A stretch of 64,000 nt of DNA from Hymenobacter sp. YC55 (GTDB lineage Bacteria > Bacteroidota > Bacteroidia > Cytophagales > Hymenobacteraceae), in contig NZ_JARNTX010000008.1 of the NCBI RefSeq assembly GCF_029433095.1, positions 124,001 through 188,000 of the forward strand. Direction: 5' to 3'. Under the pieces are notes generated by a model, which did not search any database, was not told the DNA's origin, and was given only the letters and a program-made list of their open reading frames with translations. Made by a program: the position numbers and the translations under genes. Of the stretch, positions 35,194 to 44,493 are shown one piece after another (the stretch's first letter is position 1; the number at the start of each line of letters is the position of its first letter).

Positions 35194-37008
35194 ATGAAAC
35201 TACTTCGCTTCAAAGTGCAAAAATTTAAATCTATCCAGGACAGTGGATGGGTGGAAGTAAGTGAACTTAGTACCATTCTAGGTACGAATGAAGCAGGCAA
35301 AACCAACTTGTTGCTTGCACTTTGGAAACTAAGGCCAGCGAATAAAGAGCCAATAGTACCACTATCTGATTATCCAAGAAAAAGCTATGCAGCTTACGAA
35401 GAAACCGAAGGCAATGAGAAATTCATTACTGCGGTTTTTGAAGCTGATGAGACTACTGCGCAAGAAATAGCTAACGTAGAGGGTAAAGAACAACAGTTAT
35501 TCAAGCTAATTAGCGTTTACCGCCGATACGATGGGAAGTATGGTTGCAGTGCAATAGATGACACTGGGAATGTGTTAGCATACATTGACGCCGGATTCAC
35601 TGTGCTATTGAAGTACCTTCCTGAATTTGTTTATTTTTCAGATTATGGCAATTTGGATTCTGAAATTTATTTGCCTCATGTAATTGATAATGCTACACGA
35701 ACAGACCTAGGTGAGAAGGAACGAGCCAAAGCAAGAAGCCTGAATGTATTATTTGAGTATGTAAAACTTAAGCCAAAAGAGATACTGGAGCTTGGTCAAG
35801 AAGCACAAGCTCAAAAAAAGGATGTATATGGTAATGTTACCAATGCTAAGCTGACCGAAGCTGAAATAGGAGCTGATAGAGAAAAAAAGAAGAAGCGTGA
35901 GATTCTGCTAACATCGGCATCCACCCAACTGACAGAATCCTTTCGAGAGTGGTGGAAGCAAGGTGACTACCGCTTTCGATTTCAAGCTGATGGTAATCAC
36001 TTTCGTATTTGGGTAAGCGATGACCGAAGGAAAGAGGAAGTGGAATTAGAAGGGCGTAGCCGTGGGCTACAGTGGTTCTTCAGTTTCTTCCTAGTATTTC
36101 TAGTAGAAAGCAAGAACTCACATAAAAATAGTATTCTTCTCCTTGATGAGCCCGGATTAGCTCTGCATCCTGTTGCCCAAGCCGACCTTATAAAGTTCTT
36201 TGCTTCTCTTGCTAAGGATAATCAATTAATCTATACGACTCATTCACCATTCCTTGTTGACCCGAACAATCTTGTCAATATCAAAGCTATTTATGTTGAT
36301 GAGAAAGGCTCGTCAACCGTTTCATCCAATCTACGGCAGGGTAGTACAGTTGCTGATCATTCTGTATACCCTGTACACGCAGCAATTGGCCTAAGCGTAT
36401 CAGATGGGCTTCTAATGGGATGTCAACCCGTTATGGTAGAAGGCTCTTCAGATCAAATCTACTTACAGATTGTTAAAAACATTCTGTTAAGTCAGTCGAA
36501 GTATCATAATAACAAAGAGATGATATTCATCCCCACCGGTGGTGTGCGAGGAATGGGACCTATTATTAGCATAATTGCTGGCCGGGATAGTCAATTACCA
36601 TATGCCATCCTCGATTCTGATAAGTCGGGAAAGGACAAGGAGAAACAACTCTATTCTGGATTATATAAAGATGATAAGAGGAAGATAATTGGCCTAACAG
36701 CTATCCTCGGAGAAGGGGAATTTGAGATAGAAGATTTACTTCCGGCTGATGAGTTGGCAAGAGTGTTCTCAAAGGAATACAGAGGTAAGCAGACTGACGA
36801 CTTCGATGAGTTGCTAGACGAGTCAAAGCCAATTATCCCCCAGATGGAAGCCTTTGCTCTGCAAAATGGCCATAAGCTTGAACCGGGTTGGAAAGTTGAA
36901 CTAGCTAAATCTGTACAAAAGGTCTCTGCTCGTATTGCTACCAAGACATCTCCGGAATTAGTTAAGAAGTGGAAAAAGTTGTTTGATAAGCTAACTACAA
37001 CTAGTTAA
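35194..37008 (+). CDS. OLD-family ATPase with TOPRIM nuclease domain
   Basis: The 604-residue protein starts with an SMC/ABC-like ATPase: Walker A GTNEAGKT (30-37), a signature-like LEGRSRGLQWFFSF, Walker B SILLLDEPGLALHP and the H-loop His in YTTHSPFLVD. The TOPRIM domain follows: Glu in MVEGSSDQIYLQIV (about 414), TGGVRGMGPI, Asp-x-Asp in ILDSDKSG (about 471) and EFEIEDLLP. OLD-family nucleases act in phage defence, for example GajA of Gabija and P2 Old. No UvrD-like GajB follows; instead a divergent SF2 helicase and a downstream unknown gene are the neighbours. GC content is clearly lower than the stress cargo, consistent with transfer. Confidence 0.9.
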   Translation: MKLLRFKVQKFKSIQDSGWVEVSELSTILGTNEAGKTNLLLALWKLRPANKEPIVPLSDYPRKSYAAYEETEGNEKFITAVFEADETTAQEIANVEGKEQQLFKLISVYRRYDGKYGCSAIDDTGNVLAYIDAGFTVLLKYLPEFVYFSDYGNLDSEIYLPHVIDNATRTDLGEKERAKARSLNVLFEYVKLKPKEILELGQEAQAQKKDVYGNVTNAKLTEAEIGADREKKKKREILLTSASTQLTESFREWWKQGDYRFRFQADGNHFRIWVSDDRRKEEVELEGRSRGLQWFFSFFLVFLVESKNSHKNSILLLDEPGLALHPVAQADLIKFFASLAKDNQLIYTTHSPFLVDPNNLVNIKAIYVDEKGSSTVSSNLRQGSTVADHSVYPVHAAIGLSVSDGLLMGCQPVMVEGSSDQIYLQIVKNILLSQSKYHNNKEMIFIPTGGVRGMGPIISIIAGRDSQLPYAILDSDKSGKDKEKQLYSGLYKDDKRKIIGLTAILGEGEFEIEDLLPADELARVFSKEYRGKQTDDFDELLDESKPIIPQMEAFALQNGHKLEPGWKVELAKSVQKVSARIATKTSPELVKKWKKLFDKLTTTS

Positions 37009-37064
37009 ACGATTGAAAGCTTCAATAGAGACTTCCTGATTTTAATCTTCTAATAGGTAGAAAC

Positions 37065-37978
37065 ATGAGCTTTTTTGACTTGTTTAAATTATCCGGTAAA
37101 ACTCCAGAGGGAAAATCATCGGGCATATTTGTGCCTGATAAATCATGCTTTATTGAATTAAAAAATGGGCCAGAAGGAGCTTCAATTAATGCTATTAGTC
37201 AACATTTACGGTATCACAGTGATCAAGTTTATACTTACCTAGGGGATCACGATACTAATTCCGATATAAGGTGCATAGTATATGAGTTGTTTTCTAAAAA
37301 CATCGTATTTATCAGTACAAAAGACACTGTTAGAACTATTGACCTGAATAAGCTGACGCATTTCACTAGAAATCTTGGCGATTCAATGTTTGATAGCTAT
37401 AGTGTGCACAGTAGCCTTACTGATGGTATTGAAAATCAATCATTAACGTCTAATTTTATTTCCAAGGTTTTAGCTCTCGAAAATATAGAACCAAATGGCA
37501 TCTTCTATGCTGACAAACTTGGCTTATATCTTTATTTCACGAATGGTTTGCTGACTGACTTCCAATCTTCTGACGGGTTAACTCATTGGGCAAAGCGTTG
37601 GAAACAGCTAAATCCTAGGATTATTGCTATGATCGAGGATGAGGCGAAACGTTATTGGAAAGATGATCATAAACAGGTATTGAATGAAATTAATGTTCAA
37701 TCAGATGCATTAGCTAAAATCCCGCAGGCAGTTGATAATGAGTTTATCCCTTTACACACAAATAGTATCGGGGTAGTTAATTTTCACATGTTACTTGTGA
37801 GCCATTACAAGCATCCTCTGATGGTGAGGACTTTATAATTCTTAACCATGGCCGATATACGCCACTACAGCATTTGAGTGAAGGTGATAATTTAGTGTTT
37901 AAGTGCGGAAATTTTATCCACGAGTTTTCGAAAGAAGGTGAGCTTACAAAATCATATCTCACTGACAGGTCTAGATAG
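37065..37978 (+). pseudogene. Hypothetical island gene with -1 frameshift
   Basis: The first frame gives 257 residues (MSFFDLFKLSGKTPEGKSSG, then SCFIELKNGPEGASINAISQ) and stops at 37838. The neighbouring -1 frame continues without a stop to 37978 and encodes SHVTCEPLQASSDGEDFIIL followed by NHGRYTPLQHLSEGDNLVFK, clearly the natural C-terminus. The two join at a TTTT run near 37781-37784; one extra T would restore a product of about 303 residues. No family is recognised. It lies 57 bp after the OLD gene on the same strand, so it was probably part of that system. Sequencing error, decay or programmed shifting cannot be told apart here. Confidence 0.65.
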
Positions 37979-37999
37979 TGTAGGCATTATGCATCAAGT

Positions 38000-38042
38000 A
38001 AAAGCCCCTTATAACGTCAGTTATAAGGGGCTTTTCTGTTTT
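38000..38042 (+). terminator. Terminator after the OLD operon
   Basis: AAAAGCCCCTTATAAC pairs exactly with GTTATAAGGGGCTTTT over a 4-nt loop and is followed by a T-rich stretch. It lies 22 bp after the restored stop of the upstream gene. Confidence 0.85.
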
Positions 38043-38336
38043 TTAAAGTTATTATTAGTCCATAGCTTTCTTTCTTAAACGCTTGGTAAGGCCGAGCGAA
38101 GGCCGACCAGCGAGAAGGTTTCTTCACGAGTAGCTAACCGACATATCCTAAGCACTTTGCAAAGGCTGCCGGCCCATTGCTGCGCAGCTTACAGTCTCTT
38201 GCTACCATACTCGTCATTGCTGTCACTTTAATTTAAGAACGCAGAGATCTGCCATCTCAACTCGGATTTTTATCAACTGTATTGACGACCGAGTAGTTTC
38301 GGCACCTTATTCAATCTAGCTCTAATGGTGGGCTCA
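38043..38336. other. Intergenic, no gene recognised
   Basis: About 290 bp between the OLD operon terminator and the end of the leftward gene pair. Nothing identifiable was found. Confidence 0.4.
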
Positions 38337-39344
38337 TTACTTTTTTCTCGCGACCAGCGGGGCGGCAAGTCCAACCCGGTCTACAGCTTGGAAGCCACCT
38401 GTCTTAATGAACTTCATGGTATGGTTGAAGTTGCGCATCGAGTCAGATGGATCAAGAGCGGTGAAATTAAGCTGATCGAGCGTGGTACGCGGAATAGCAA
38501 CGGAGACGATAACTTGGTTTTCGACGCGGCCCGTAGCGGGATTGAGCTGCTTGGTCAAGGCGTGCACTACTACCTGGCGGATGGGAAGGTGAGCGTACAC
38601 TTCGCGTGCGACGCGGAGTAGGCAACCACATACATAGTCTTGGTAGAGCTCGTTAAATTTGCTGATTGGAAGCGCCTTGCGCGATAGCTTGCCGCTGGCT
38701 AATTGGCTCACCACGAAATCGGGAATAATGTCCGTCGTATTCACGTGCACGTCTACTTCGATGTGGTCCGCCGTGAAGGTAAATTCCAACTGGGAACCCA
38801 ACTGGCTGATGCTGTCGAAAGGCTTGAAAATTTCTAGCACCTGTTGGTACACATCGGAATCCTTGGCCAGCACCTGACGGGTGAGGTCCTGCCGATCTTG
38901 CCACTCGATACACTGGCGATTATATTCCGTCTGACGCTCTGCCGTGAGTTGCGTGTCGCGCTGGCGGGCGGTAGTCAGGGCCTGTTGCAGACCTTGAATC
39001 TTCCCCGGCCCACGCTTAAACAAGCGATCAAAAAATCCTGGTTGGTACGTCTCCAGAGCAGTTTGGGCCGTTCGCTCGTGCTCCACACTGGGAGAAGGAA
39101 TTGCCGGGGGCTGCTCGTGCTGCATAGAGGCCCAGTTAACTGGCTCGCTGCAATCGTGATGCACTGACTTAATCACGCTGACATAGTCGTTGTAATCAGC
39201 GATGGCCTGGGTCGCACTAGTAAGGGCCTGTTCTTTCTGCAACTGCTTGAACTGCTGGGCTGCGACACGGGCGCGGCGCTGTTGATCGCGTTCTACACGC
39301 CGGGCAGTGGCGGCAAACGAACGGGCGGCTCCTTTCCAACTCAT
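38337..39344 (-). CDS. Hypothetical partner of the GIY-YIG protein
   Basis: The 335-residue protein has a charged helical N-terminus (ATARRVERDQQRRARVAAQQ) and a second coiled segment (GLQQALTTARQRDTQLTAER). The C-terminal domain ends in VIVSVAIPRTTLDQLNFTAL and DPSDSMRNFNHTMKFIKTGG. The last motif (SMRNFxHxMKFxKTxGF) looks like a family signature, but I cannot name the family. It starts 50 bp after the GIY-YIG gene ends, so they form an operon and probably act together. Confidence 0.65.
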   Translation of the reverse strand: MSWKGAARSFAATARRVERDQQRRARVAAQQFKQLQKEQALTSATQAIADYNDYVSVIKSVHHDCSEPVNWASMQHEQPPAIPSPSVEHERTAQTALETYQPGFFDRLFKRGPGKIQGLQQALTTARQRDTQLTAERQTEYNRQCIEWQDRQDLTRQVLAKDSDVYQQVLEIFKPFDSISQLGSQLEFTFTADHIEVDVHVNTTDIIPDFVVSQLASGKLSRKALPISKFNELYQDYVCGCLLRVAREVYAHLPIRQVVVHALTKQLNPATGRVENQVIVSVAIPRTTLDQLNFTALDPSDSMRNFNHTMKFIKTGGFQAVDRVGLAAPLVARKK

Positions 39345-39394
39345 ACAAAAGATAGATTAAGAATGACTAAAACGTAGGTAAAGTCGCGGATTGC

Positions 39395-41047
39395 TCATAA
39401 TTCTTGTTCTTCGGCTTCTAGTTCGGTAGGAGCATTTTCCAACTGAAACCGCTCCCACTCTGCTCGGTCAATGGTGTTGTTCGTTAAGGCCTGCTCAATA
39501 GCTAGGCTCTCGCGATACTCATGGGCCGCAGCGGACAACGTCCATTTAGTATCAATACCGAGTCGCTCGATCTCTGCTCGGATTTGCGCGAGGTCAACCC
39601 GAAAAAATTCTTTGCGCGGATTTGCTTTATTGACCTGTTGACGCAGGAAATGACGATGTAAGTCCCGCTCCAGCGCCGGCGCATCTTCGCTAAAGAGCAG
39701 GGCATGGACATCAAACTCGAAGGGGACCGACGCATCGCCGAGCTCCCGCACGCGGTCCAAGGGTTCGAGGCGGCGGGTCATACCAATTTTGTACACGTGC
39801 TCGCCGAACGAGCCGATATTGGAGATAATATAGACGTGGCCCGACTTGGTTTGCTGGGCCATTGACAAGGCCCGCTGATTTTTCTCTTGCGCGACCTGTA
39901 GCCGACCTTCCAGCTCCTGTAACTGCAACTCAAATGCGGCCCGTTGCTCATCTGACGCTTTTGCCGCCTGCTGCTGCACCTTGTCAATGGCCTTTTGCAA
40001 CGTATCTTCCTGTTTGCTGGCCTCACGCTGTGCTTTTTCGAAGTCCCGGCGGGCTTTCTCCTCTTCCCGGATCTGCTCTTTGATCAGCCGCTGCTCTTCT
40101 CGCTCCTGCAGCTTCAATTCGTGGGCAATAGTTGCCCAGCGCAGTTCTTCTAGGCGCGCTTCCAGATACTCGGGCGTGATGCGCGCCTCTTTAAAAGGCT
40201 TGCCCAGGTTGTTGACCAGCGCGTAAGCATCTTTAATCTGCTGGGCTAAGGTGCCATAGTTGTCATGTTTGACGCTGGCTAAAATCGTATCAACTTTGCC
40301 ATTAAAGGCATCAGTTACAAAGTTCACCGCCGTTGTTTTGCGCACTGCTTCAACATAGTCGCACTGTGCCGCCGTGGCGGCACGCACGAAGAAACGGGTG
40401 CGCTCCCGGGCGTTTTTCAATTCTATACCCGCTTGCGCATGCCCGAATTCCTCGGCTAAGTCATCCAGCAACGTGTAGGACGGAACTAAATACTGGTCGC
40501 CGTAGCCACTAATCGTATTCTTAAGGGCTTGAATTGTTTTTTCCAACCCCGCTGCGTTGCGAGCGGCCGCTAAGGCCTCGCCCGCAATATCTTCGGCGCG
40601 TTGGTTGGCGGTCGCCACGATGCGGGCTGCTTCCGTAGTTGCGTTGAGCAATACGCCTTCCGCCTGGGTTTGCAGGACCCGCGCCTTGACGCCCGCCTGC
40701 TCCCAAATCTCTTTGCCTTCCGCGCGGGCTTGTTGCCGTTCCGTGGTCGCGGCCGCACGGAGGTCGGTCGCTTCCCCTTGCGCCCGCGTTAAAATTACGG
40801 CGGCTTCGTTGTCGGCCGCGGTGCGAACCTGCCGGGCGTGTTGCTCAGCGTCTAAAATCGGCCGGTAGGGACGGAGTTGATCTAGCTCCTGTTGCAGTTG
40901 CACTTCCCGCAGCCGAGCAGCTGCTACCTGTTGCTCGGTCGTTGTGCGCAGTTGAACGAGTTCTTGCTCCGTGGTTTTGCCTTTTCTACGTTGCAGCAAC
41001 AAGAACACAAGTGCCGCTAGGAGGAGCAATAGTAAAGATTCAGTCAT
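39395..41047 (-). CDS. DUF4041-like protein with C-terminal GIY-YIG (T5orf172/MUG113) domain
   Basis: The 550-residue protein begins with a membrane helix (LLLLLLAALVFLLLQRRKGK). A long Ala/Glu/Arg-rich coiled coil and a DUF4041-like region (VPSYTLLDDLAEEFGHAQAG and a helical RATIAHELKLQEREEQRLIK-like stretch) follow. After further coiled coil, from about residue 400, there is a T5orf172-type GIY-YIG domain: GHVYIISNIGSFGEHVYKIG, MTRRLEPLDRVRELGDASVP and ERDLHRHF. GIY-YIG domains of this group are nuclease-like. First gene of a two-gene operon with 38337-39344. A membrane-tethered defence nuclease is inferred from architecture and neighbourhood. Confidence 0.8.
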   Translation of the reverse strand: MTESLLLLLLAALVFLLLQRRKGKTTEQELVQLRTTTEQQVAAARLREVQLQQELDQLRPYRPILDAEQHARQVRTAADNEAAVILTRAQGEATDLRAAATTERQQARAEGKEIWEQAGVKARVLQTQAEGVLLNATTEAARIVATANQRAEDIAGEALAAARNAAGLEKTIQALKNTISGYGDQYLVPSYTLLDDLAEEFGHAQAGIELKNARERTRFFVRAATAAQCDYVEAVRKTTAVNFVTDAFNGKVDTILASVKHDNYGTLAQQIKDAYALVNNLGKPFKEARITPEYLEARLEELRWATIAHELKLQEREEQRLIKEQIREEEKARRDFEKAQREASKQEDTLQKAIDKVQQQAAKASDEQRAAFELQLQELEGRLQVAQEKNQRALSMAQQTKSGHVYIISNIGSFGEHVYKIGMTRRLEPLDRVRELGDASVPFEFDVHALLFSEDAPALERDLHRHFLRQQVNKANPRKEFFRVDLAQIRAEIERLGIDTKWTLSAAAHEYRESLAIEQALTNNTIDRAEWERFQLENAPTELEAEEQEL

Positions 41048-41188
41048 GGGTGCATAAGGTAAATTACCATTCGAGAAGATGGTGTGACAAGTAGTAGCTA
41101 TAAAAGCACTCTAGATGCGGGGTATTCGTTCTGGGACACTAACTCCCAGTTCTAATAAAGCGCCAATAGTCGGTGGCAGCGGCAGTCA

Positions 41189-42436
41189 CTACTCCTCAAT
41201 GATTGCCACGACCTCCAGGGCATAATGGATGCCGTATAGATTGTCCGGGTTCTGTAGGCCCAGGTACACCTGTTGACTCGCAGTTTGCGATACCGGCACC
41301 ACGGCGGACGTAAGACTGCTCCGGGTACCCTCGCGCAGATACGAGAACTCTTTCTTGGCCTGAAACAGGTCGGTCTGCTGGGTATTGCCCAGCAAATACA
41401 CGTTGCAGATACTGCCCCCAGGAGGGGTGCTCAAGGCGTTGAGCGCTAACGTTAGGGTTCCCGTGTTATCAACGAGCCGTGAGAGTTCCGATACCAGTTT
41501 GAATTGGGCTCGCGCCGCCTGTAATTGGGCCTCGTTGCGGAAGGCCGTGAATTCATAATACCAGGAAACCGTGTTCGGTGGTAACTGCACCGGAATCACC
41601 GTGCGGCTGTTACCCGGGTTATAGTAACTAACCAGATAGCCTTGCTGCGGCTCCAATACTTTTATGGTGCGGTATTTCTTGGTTGTTATAACTTCTTTTC
41701 CGGCGGCATCCCACCGCCGGACTGGGCCAGTGGCTCGTCCGTTCTGGTAAACAAGCTCTTCCCGCTTTCTACCACTCTCATCATACGTGATACAGGTACC
41801 CTGCGGCATGGCAGGGTGCTCACTCTGGAGCTTGCCATCCCATTGCAATTTATTGCTGGGCCAATAGTAATCACGCACCAAGCCCGTAGGTACGCCTTGT
41901 TGGTAGTTGATGCGGCGCATATACGTCGCCTGGTCCGGTTTGAGCACTTCTTCTTTATCCCGATCCAGGTAAACCAGCCATTCTCCGGTTCGGCGTCCCT
42001 GCTGGGTGCAGTTAAGCGCGGGCAAGCGTAACCGATAGGAGCGCTGGCCTGCCGGAAGATCAACTTTAACAAACCCCGCTTTCTTCACCTCCTTGTTGAG
42101 GGTGACGGGGGCGTCTGTACCCGCATTAGCAATAGCAAAGGCTTCCGTGGGATGTATAAAGAGCGCATAGTTGCCTGTATACCCTTGGTCACAGGCCGTA
42201 CTCACCCCATGGTAATAAAAGGTGCCGCCCGCAATTCCGGTAGGCAATAAGGTGATGGAGTCGTGGGGCGCAATCGGCATCCACCCCTTCGTGTTCCAAC
42301 CTTTAAATAATCCTTTCTCGACATAAAAGCCAATTGCCACGGATACCGCCTGCTCCGTGGGGTTGACCATGGTCAGTTGGGCGAAACTGGGGGAAGAAGA
42401 AAGAAGGATAAGTAGAAATAGTAGCCGTAGCTTCAT
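41189..42436 (-). CDS. Secreted protein with MORN/YwqK-like repeats
   Basis: The start is taken at 42436 (MKLRLLFLLILLSSSPSFAQ), a clean Sec signal peptide; the frame extends 31 codons upstream. After cleavage, the first domain (LTMVNPTEQAVSVAIGFYVE, then PHDSITLLPTG) resembles DUF1036-like domains. The middle contains YwqK/MORN-type repeats (GLVRDYYWPSNKLQWDGKLQ, YDESGRKREELVYQNGRATG, PVRRWDAAGKEVITTK). The last 150 residues are beta-rich without a recognised fold. Predicted periplasmic or outer-membrane facing. It lies upstream of the GIY-YIG operon on the same strand but 140 bp away. Confidence 0.65.
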   Translation of the reverse strand: MKLRLLFLLILLSSSPSFAQLTMVNPTEQAVSVAIGFYVEKGLFKGWNTKGWMPIAPHDSITLLPTGIAGGTFYYHGVSTACDQGYTGNYALFIHPTEAFAIANAGTDAPVTLNKEVKKAGFVKVDLPAGQRSYRLRLPALNCTQQGRRTGEWLVYLDRDKEEVLKPDQATYMRRINYQQGVPTGLVRDYYWPSNKLQWDGKLQSEHPAMPQGTCITYDESGRKREELVYQNGRATGPVRRWDAAGKEVITTKKYRTIKVLEPQQGYLVSYYNPGNSRTVIPVQLPPNTVSWYYEFTAFRNEAQLQAARAQFKLVSELSRLVDNTGTLTLALNALSTPPGGSICNVYLLGNTQQTDLFQAKKEFSYLREGTRSSLTSAVVPVSQTASQQVYLGLQNPDNLYGIHYALEVVAIIEE

Positions 42437-42549
42437 GTAAGGTAATAGGAAAGAAAAAACAAAAGCGCGCGCTTTAAACGCAGGAAATAAGCCTGATGTT
42501 AAAATAGACAGGTAACTGTAAGTAGGCACGAAAGATAATAGCTCCTCCG

Positions 42550-42738
42550 TTACCAGGCAAGCAGTATACCAGTAGCCACAAAGTAGACGGCTACGTCTAC
42601 CGCATTCGATATTGCAATAATCGCTTCTTGCTTACTACTGATATCCACGCAATTATTAATATAGTGCCATTTTTTACTAATCTTAATTAGTAGGAACTCA
42701 CTGCTTTTCAACCTTATCGTGTCGCCCTTCTTAATCAC
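42550..42738 (-). CDS. Small hypothetical protein
   Basis: A 62-codon frame, MIKKGDTIRLKSSEFLLIKI, then SKKWHYINNCVDISSKQEAI and AISNAVDVAVYFVATGILLA. It has a polar first half and a C-terminal hydrophobic helix. It ends about 20 bp before the upstream region of the 42436 gene and lies next to the IS3-like element, which may have removed its promoter. No family recognised. Confidence 0.4.
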   Translation of the reverse strand: MIKKGDTIRLKSSEFLLIKISKKWHYINNCVDISSKQEAIIAISNAVDVAVYFVATGILLAW

Positions 42739-42762
42739 TCCGTTAATTGCAACAAGACCAAC

Positions 42763-43965
42763 TGAGGTGGTTTAGCTAAGCTGGACACAACTGGGACATT
42801 GTTTGAAGGTGAGTTTCGAAGTGGTTGGGGCAAGATAGCCGAGCGACGAATGCCGCCGCTCTGCGTTGTAGTAGGCAATATGATGGCTGATTTCGAGCTT
42901 GGCCTCGACCAGTCCGGTGAAACTGCCGCCGTCGAGCAGTTCGGCCTTGAAGCGGCTCCAGAACGATTCGGCGTGGGCGTTGTCGTAGCAGTTGCCCTGT
43001 CGGCTCATGCTCTGCAGCGCGCCGTGTTGGGCGACTAAGTCTTTAAAGCGGGTGGACGTGTACTGGCTGCACTGGTCGGAGTGGATGACGAGCCCGGCCG
43101 CGGGCAGGCGCACCAACAGGGCCCGGCACAGGGCCTCGCTGACCAAGTCCTCGGGCATGGTATCGCGCATGTCCCAGCCCACGATTTTGCGCAAGCAACG
43201 GTCCAGCCACACGGCCAGATAGAACCAGCCCTGGCGGGGCAGGTACGTAATGTCGCCAACCCACACCCGGTTCGGGGCGGTGGGGGCCGCTTGGCCGAGC
43301 TAGCGGTTGGGCGCGGCCCGCACGGTCGGGTCCGTGTCGGTGGTGCGCGGCACAAATGAGCGCGGCTGTTGGGCCCGCAGGCCTGGAGCACGCGGCGGAT
43401 GCGCCAACGGCCCACCGTATGGCCTTCGGCCTACACTTCGGCGCGGAGGCGGCGCGTGCCGTAGCGCTGGTTGTGCCGGCTAAACGCTTCGCGCACGGCC
43501 ACTTGCCAGGCCGACTCGACCGGTGGTGCTTATTGGCGGCGCTGCCACGCATAATAGGCCGCCGGGGCCACGCGTAGCACCTGGCAAAGCTGGCGCACCG
43601 GAGCCTAGCTGGCCCGCCGGGCGATGTGCTGATAGACGCTCACGGGGTCGGCTGGGCGAAGATGACCAAGGCTTTTTTAAAATGTCTAGCTCCTGTGCCA
43701 GCCGTTTGCTGGCCGCCCGAAGGGCACGCACTTCCGGGTTGCGGGCCACTGCTACACTACCCACTTCGGCCCAGCAGTTGGGCCTGCTGCCCAACTGCTG
43801 GGCCGCGGCCTAGGTACTGCGGCTTTCACTAGCCAGGCGAAGGGCCTCGGCCTTAAAGGTCTCGTCATATTTACGCCGTTTGTCGGGCAACGCCCCACTG
43901 GATTTTGCTGCCATAACAGAAGAAATAGGCGTCCTTCTTCTGTCCATCTTACCTAGACCACCTCA
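42763..43965. mobile_element. Decayed IS3-family insertion sequence
   Basis: The 1203-bp element is bounded by imperfect 18-bp inverted repeats, TGAGGTGGTTTAGCTAAG (42763-42780) and the complement of TGAGGTGGTCTAGGTAAG (43948-43965), with TG...CA ends as in the IS3 family. The 3-bp flanks (AAC and AGC) do not match, so no target duplication remains. A 16-bp perfect hairpin GGCCCAGCAGTTGGGC sits at 43768-43804 inside the orfA region. Transposase frames are broken; see the pseudogene entry. Confidence 0.85.
42772..43914 (-). pseudogene. IS3-family transposase (orfA/orfB), multiple lesions
   Basis: orfA starts at 43914 with MAAKSSGALPDKRRKYDETF then KAEALRLASESRST, where an in-frame TAG interrupts it. 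The orfB N-terminus (RSFVPRTTDTDPTVRAAPNR) is cut by another TAG near 43303 and by frameshifts near 43380. The rve integrase core from 43266 is intact: VWVGDITYLPRQGWFYLAVW (first Asp), HSDQCSQYTS (second Asp) and DNAHAESFWSRFK (Glu). The catalytic DDE residues are present but the full protein cannot be made. Confidence 0.85.
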
Positions 43966-44300
43966 AGCACTACCGTGCCAACTACCACGATTGTCAGCAG
44001 TGTCCTCTCAAAGCGAGCTGTGTGCCTTATGCCGACTACCAGTAGTTGATACGCTCGGCTTTTGAGGCAGCCTACCGTCGCGCCTGGTACCGGCAGCGCA
44101 CTCACCAAGACTAGCTCATGCGCCGAGTCCGACAACGGACCATCAAACCCGTGTTTGGCAACTTGCTCCACCACTACGGCCTGCGCCGAATCAACGTCCG
44201 TGGGCAAGCCAGCGCCCACAAATCGATGCTGCTCCGCGCTCAGCCCCGGCAGCAAGTAAAGATTGCAGTAGCACGACCCGTGCCGCCAGCGCCACCACGC
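43966..44300 (+). pseudogene. IS1182-like transposase C-terminal fragment
   Basis: One frame with two TAG stops reads KHYRANYHDCQQCPLKASCV, AAYRRAWYRQRTHQD, RQRTIKPVFGNLLHHYGLRR and INVRGQASAHKSMLLRAQ. The Cys cluster followed by RQRTxxxxFGxLxxHYGLRR is the C-terminus of IS1182-family (DDE_Tnp_1) transposases. The N-terminus is absent; the IS3-like element abuts directly and may have inserted into it. Confidence 0.7.
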
Positions 44301-44493
44301 GGTCCTATCTGCCGGCTACGCATTCACTACAAACGGGTTGCTGCCGAGAAGATACAACGCGCCTCCATAACAAGACCAGAATTCTGCAACAGTTACGACT
44401 GCCAGTAAAGAGTCCAAGCGATGCGCCTTGCTCCATGTTCTGCGTTTAGCTTTCTGGACTTGCGCCTTCCCCCACACCTCCCATTCACATCAA

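Noticed and set aside
35194..37008. Gabija system
   Set aside because: The OLD/TOPRIM protein resembles GajA, but no UvrD-like GajB is downstream and the nearby helicase is a different superfamily on the other strand.
38325..38621. 98-codon rightward frame
   Set aside because: Antisense to the 38337-39344 gene, with no independent support.
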